A stretch of 36,959 nucleotides of DNA from an uncultured Saprospiraceae bacterium (GTDB lineage Bacteria; Bacteroidota; Bacteroidia; Chitinophagales; Saprospiraceae). A program made the translations under genes and the position numbers. Positions within the stretch are counted from its first letter, which is position 1; each line of letters starts with the position of its first letter. Of this stretch, positions 34,835 through 36,959 are shown in pieces. Where the stretch lies: NCBI GenBank assembly GCA_937924035.1, contig CALDTK010000140.1, positions 1 to 36,959 of the forward strand, given 5' to 3'. A model generated the notes under the pieces. The model saw nothing but the letters and a program-made list of their open reading frames with translations, ran no database searches and was not told the DNA's origin.

Positions 34835-35374
34835 CTAAAGTCCAGCGAGATTTAATGAAAGAAGTATGCCTAAAGCTTTTGGCAGATAAGATCTTAAAAG
34901 CTTTAATGCACGGGCAAGCTGATTTTCAACTGTTTTTGGAGCGATATCAAGTTCATGAGCAATCTCTTTGTAGCTAAGCCCTTCAAATCGATGGAGTACT
35001 AAAATGACTCGCGCCCGATCAGGAAGTTGCTCGATGGCTTTATGAAGTTTTTTCTTGATGTCTGCAATGTCTGGCGCTTCATCGGTTGGTAAGTGTTCAA
35101 CAGCCGACGTAAGCGCTTCATCACCTACGTATTGCAGACGTTTTCGATCACGAAGTGCATTAAGTGTCCGCGTCACGACAGCTCTTCGGAGGTATGCAGC
35201 AGGAGAATCTGTCTTTTTCAGGCCTTCACTTTCGTAAAACTTTAGAAACACGTTTTGAACAACATCTTCCGCTAAAGCAACATCTTTGCATATGCGAAAC
35301 GCAGCAGCCACAAGGCTTTTGTACTCCTTACGGAATACATCTTCGAAAGTGATATGCTGCTTTTGAGTATCCAT
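34835..35374 (-). CDS. ECF-type RNA polymerase sigma factor (FecI-like)
   Basis: The 179-aa protein has sigma region 2 (about residues 15-85, with [26 protein letters not shown]) and region 4 (about 115-165, [41 protein letters not shown]). Region 3 is absent, as expected for ECF sigma factors. It is the first gene of the operon with FecR, the STN receptor and the DUF4249 lipoprotein, so it most likely drives that operon when its receptor is occupied. Start ATG at 35374. The promoter is shared in a 109-bp region with the divergent symporter gene; I see no clear element. Confidence 0.92.
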   Translation of the reverse strand: MDTQKQHITFEDVFRKEYKSLVAAAFRICKDVALAEDVVQNVFLKFYESEGLKKTDSPAAYLRRAVVTRTLNALRDRKRLQYVGDEALTSAVEHLPTDEAPDIADIKKKLHKAIEQLPDRARVILVLHRFEGLSYKEIAHELDIAPKTVENQLARALKLLRSYLPKALGILLSLNLAGL

Positions 35375-35483
35375 TTATTATTGCACAATCAACATGTTCG
35401 CGCAATATCGTTGCTTTGTTGGTTCCTGCCAATTGAAGATTGATACTACTTTACGGCCTCGACCGTACGCTCTAAACCTGTTT

Positions 35484-36959
35484 ATGAAAAGATTTCTAAG
35501 TCTCACAGCTCTTCTCATCACATCAATTCAGCTATTTGCTCAGGTGCCACCTGCGCCTCCTACAGGTTTTGATGCCTGGCTGCAAAGCTTTTTTGAGCCA
35601 GTAACGGCTGCCATTGAATCCGTAATTTTCTTCACCGTAACGATTGGTGGTTTTACGATTCCCTTCGTTTTGATCTGGCTCGTAGTGGGTGCAGTAGTTT
35701 TTACAGTCTACATGGGTTTCATCAACCTCACCGGTTTCAAGCATGCAATTGATGTGGTACGAGGGAAGTATGATGACCCCGATGATGCAGGAGAAGTTTC
35801 TCACTTTCAGGCGTTAACGGCGGCTCTTTCAGGGACTGTAGGTGTAGGTAATATCGCAGGTGTTGCCTATGCAGTTGCTCTCGGTGGTCCAGGTGCAACG
35901 TTTTGGATGATTGTAGCCGGTCTTCTGGGTATGAGCTCAAAGTTTGTTGAGTGTACCCTAGGTCTCATGTATCGTGAGGTTCACGTCGACGGAAGTGTTT
36001 CAGGTGGTCCGATGTATTACCTCGATCGCGGATTGAAAGAAAAAGGACTTGGTGCTTTGGGTAAAGGTTTAGCGATTTTGTTTGCTGTTGCATGTATAGG
36101 AGGGAGCCTTGGAGGAGGCAACATGGTTCAAATCAATCAAGCAACCATGCAACTCACTGCCATCACAGGCGGAGTGGACAGTATCTTTTACGGACAAGGT
36201 TGGATCTTTGGAGTGATGATGGCCTTCGTAGTTGGTATCGTCATTATTGGTGGTATCAAAAGCATCGCCAAGGTCACAGATAAGGTTGTGCCTTTCATGG
36301 TGGGGATTTACATCTTAGGAGCACTCGTTGTGCTCGGATATCACTTTACCGAAATCCCTGCGGCGTTTGGAACCATTATCGATGGAGCGTTTAATGCGAA
36401 AGCACTCTATGGTGGCATAATCGGCGTATTAATACAAGGATTTAGAAGGGCCGCGTTCTCAAACGAGGCAGGTGTTGGTTCTGCATCTATTGCTCACTCT
36501 GCAGCAAAAACTAATGAGCCAGTTTCTGAAGGCATTGTTGCTCTTCTAGAGCCGTTCATCGACACTGTAGTTGTCTGTACAATGACTGCACTTGTTATCG
36601 TCATCACCAATTATGGTGGATACGGAGCAGCTGATGCTTTTGCAAATAAGAACAGTGGCGCTGTTGGCGATATCGCACTAACCTCTGCTGCATTCGAATC
36701 GGTAATCAGCTGGTTCCCACTCGTGCTTGGTGTTGCAGTTATCCTCTTCGCACTTTCTACAATGGTTTCATGGTCTTACTACGGTCTCAAGTGTTGGACG
36801 TACCTTTTTGGTCACTCCAAAGCGAATGAATACATCTACAAGATCTTGTTTTGCATTTTTATCGTGATCGGTTCTGCTATTTCAGCAAAAGCGGTATTTG
36901 ATTTTGGGGATGCAATGATTTTTGCGATGTGTTTCCCTAACATTCTTGGCCTATACATC
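35484..36959 (+). CDS. Sodium:alanine symporter family protein (AGCS), 3' end outside window
   Basis: The frame is open for 492 codons from ATG at 35484 to the window edge. It has the AGCS family signatures: [41 protein letters not shown] and [22 protein letters not shown], with many transmembrane helices. AGCS proteins import alanine or glycine with sodium across the inner membrane. The N-terminus carries an additional signal-peptide-like segment ([20 protein letters not shown]) before the first family helix, not usual in proteobacterial members. The C-terminal helices are missing only because the window ends. Confidence 0.9.
   Translation, partial: MKRFLSLTALLITSIQLFAQVPPAPPTGFDAWLQSFFEPVTAAIESVIFFTVTIGGFTIPFVLIWLVVGAVVFTVYMGFINLTGFKHAIDVVRGKYDDPDDAGEVSHFQALTAALSGTVGVGNIAGVAYAVALGGPGATFWMIVAGLLGMSSKFVECTLGLMYREVHVDGSVSGGPMYYLDRGLKEKGLGALGKGLAILFAVACIGGSLGGGNMVQINQATMQLTAITGGVDSIFYGQGWIFGVMMAFVVGIVIIGGIKSIAKVTDKVVPFMVGIYILGALVVLGYHFTEIPAAFGTIIDGAFNAKALYGGIIGVLIQGFRRAAFSNEAGVGSASIAHSAAKTNEPVSEGIVALLEPFIDTVVVCTMTALVIVITNYGGYGAADAFANKNSGAVGDIALTSAAFESVISWFPLVLGVAVILFALSTMVSWSYYGLKCWTYLFGHSKANEYIYKILFCIFIVIGSAISAKAVFDFGDAMIFAMCFPNILGLYI

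Overview
The window looks like a chromosomal segment of a gliding or T9SS-positive Bacteroidota, plausibly a marine Saprospiria/Lewinella-like lineage (inference). The evidence is a GldC gliding protein, three very large or multidomain secreted proteins with type IX secretion (T9SS) C-terminal signals of both A and B type, two TonB-dependent receptors with carboxypeptidase-like N-terminal domains, a sigma/FecR/TonB/DUF4249 surface-signalling operon, a carotenoid cyclase, and promoters carrying the Bacteroidota -7 element TAnnTTTG. I see no tRNA or rRNA gene, phage, insertion sequence or CRISPR array.

Layout. 1-3260 (minus): a TonB-dependent receptor cut by the window edge, preceded by lycopene cyclase (TTG start). 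3417-5598 (plus): a ChlI/MoxR-type AAA+ ATPase, then a YciO/Sua5-type protein, separated by an inverted pair of the sequence GTTTTGGCGAAAGC. 5616-5861 (minus): an SRP RNA gene, unannotated by ORF logic, with its own -7 element and terminator, followed by the strong terminator of the next gene. 5885-17449 (minus): two giant secreted proteins of 2099 and 1695 aa built from GEVED, HYR, carbohydrate-binding-like, LamG and PA14 modules. They share an unnamed module of about 200 residues just before the Fn3-like and T9SS sorting domains. 17745-19336 (minus): a tight operon of an Lrp regulator, an NAD(P)-binding epimerase-like protein and gldC. 19773-22279 (plus): an alpha-oxoamine-synthase-like PLP enzyme and a HI0933-type flavoprotein. 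The latter overlaps by 11 bp, tail to tail, with a T9SS type B repeat protein (22269-24623, minus).

24809-26025 (minus) is a two-gene unit of unknown function: a two-TM coiled-coil protein and a 54-residue single-TM peptide. 26262-29488 (plus) holds arginine deiminase, a YbgC-type thioesterase, a YihY/BrkB membrane protein and a small G8-like beta protein without a signal peptide, closed by a bidirectional terminator. 29584-30255 (minus) is a Crp/Fnr regulator. 30375-35374 (minus) is the operon of ECF sigma factor, FecR anti-sigma, STN-bearing TonB receptor and DUF4249 lipoprotein. 35484 to the end (plus) is a truncated Na+:alanine symporter.

Most genes are recognisable. The least explained material is the 14-mer that recurs in coding and non-coding DNA, the shared module of the giant proteins, the coiled-coil/small-membrane-protein pair, the structured leader of the 1695-aa protein, and the GC-rich folded stretch upstream of arginine deiminase.
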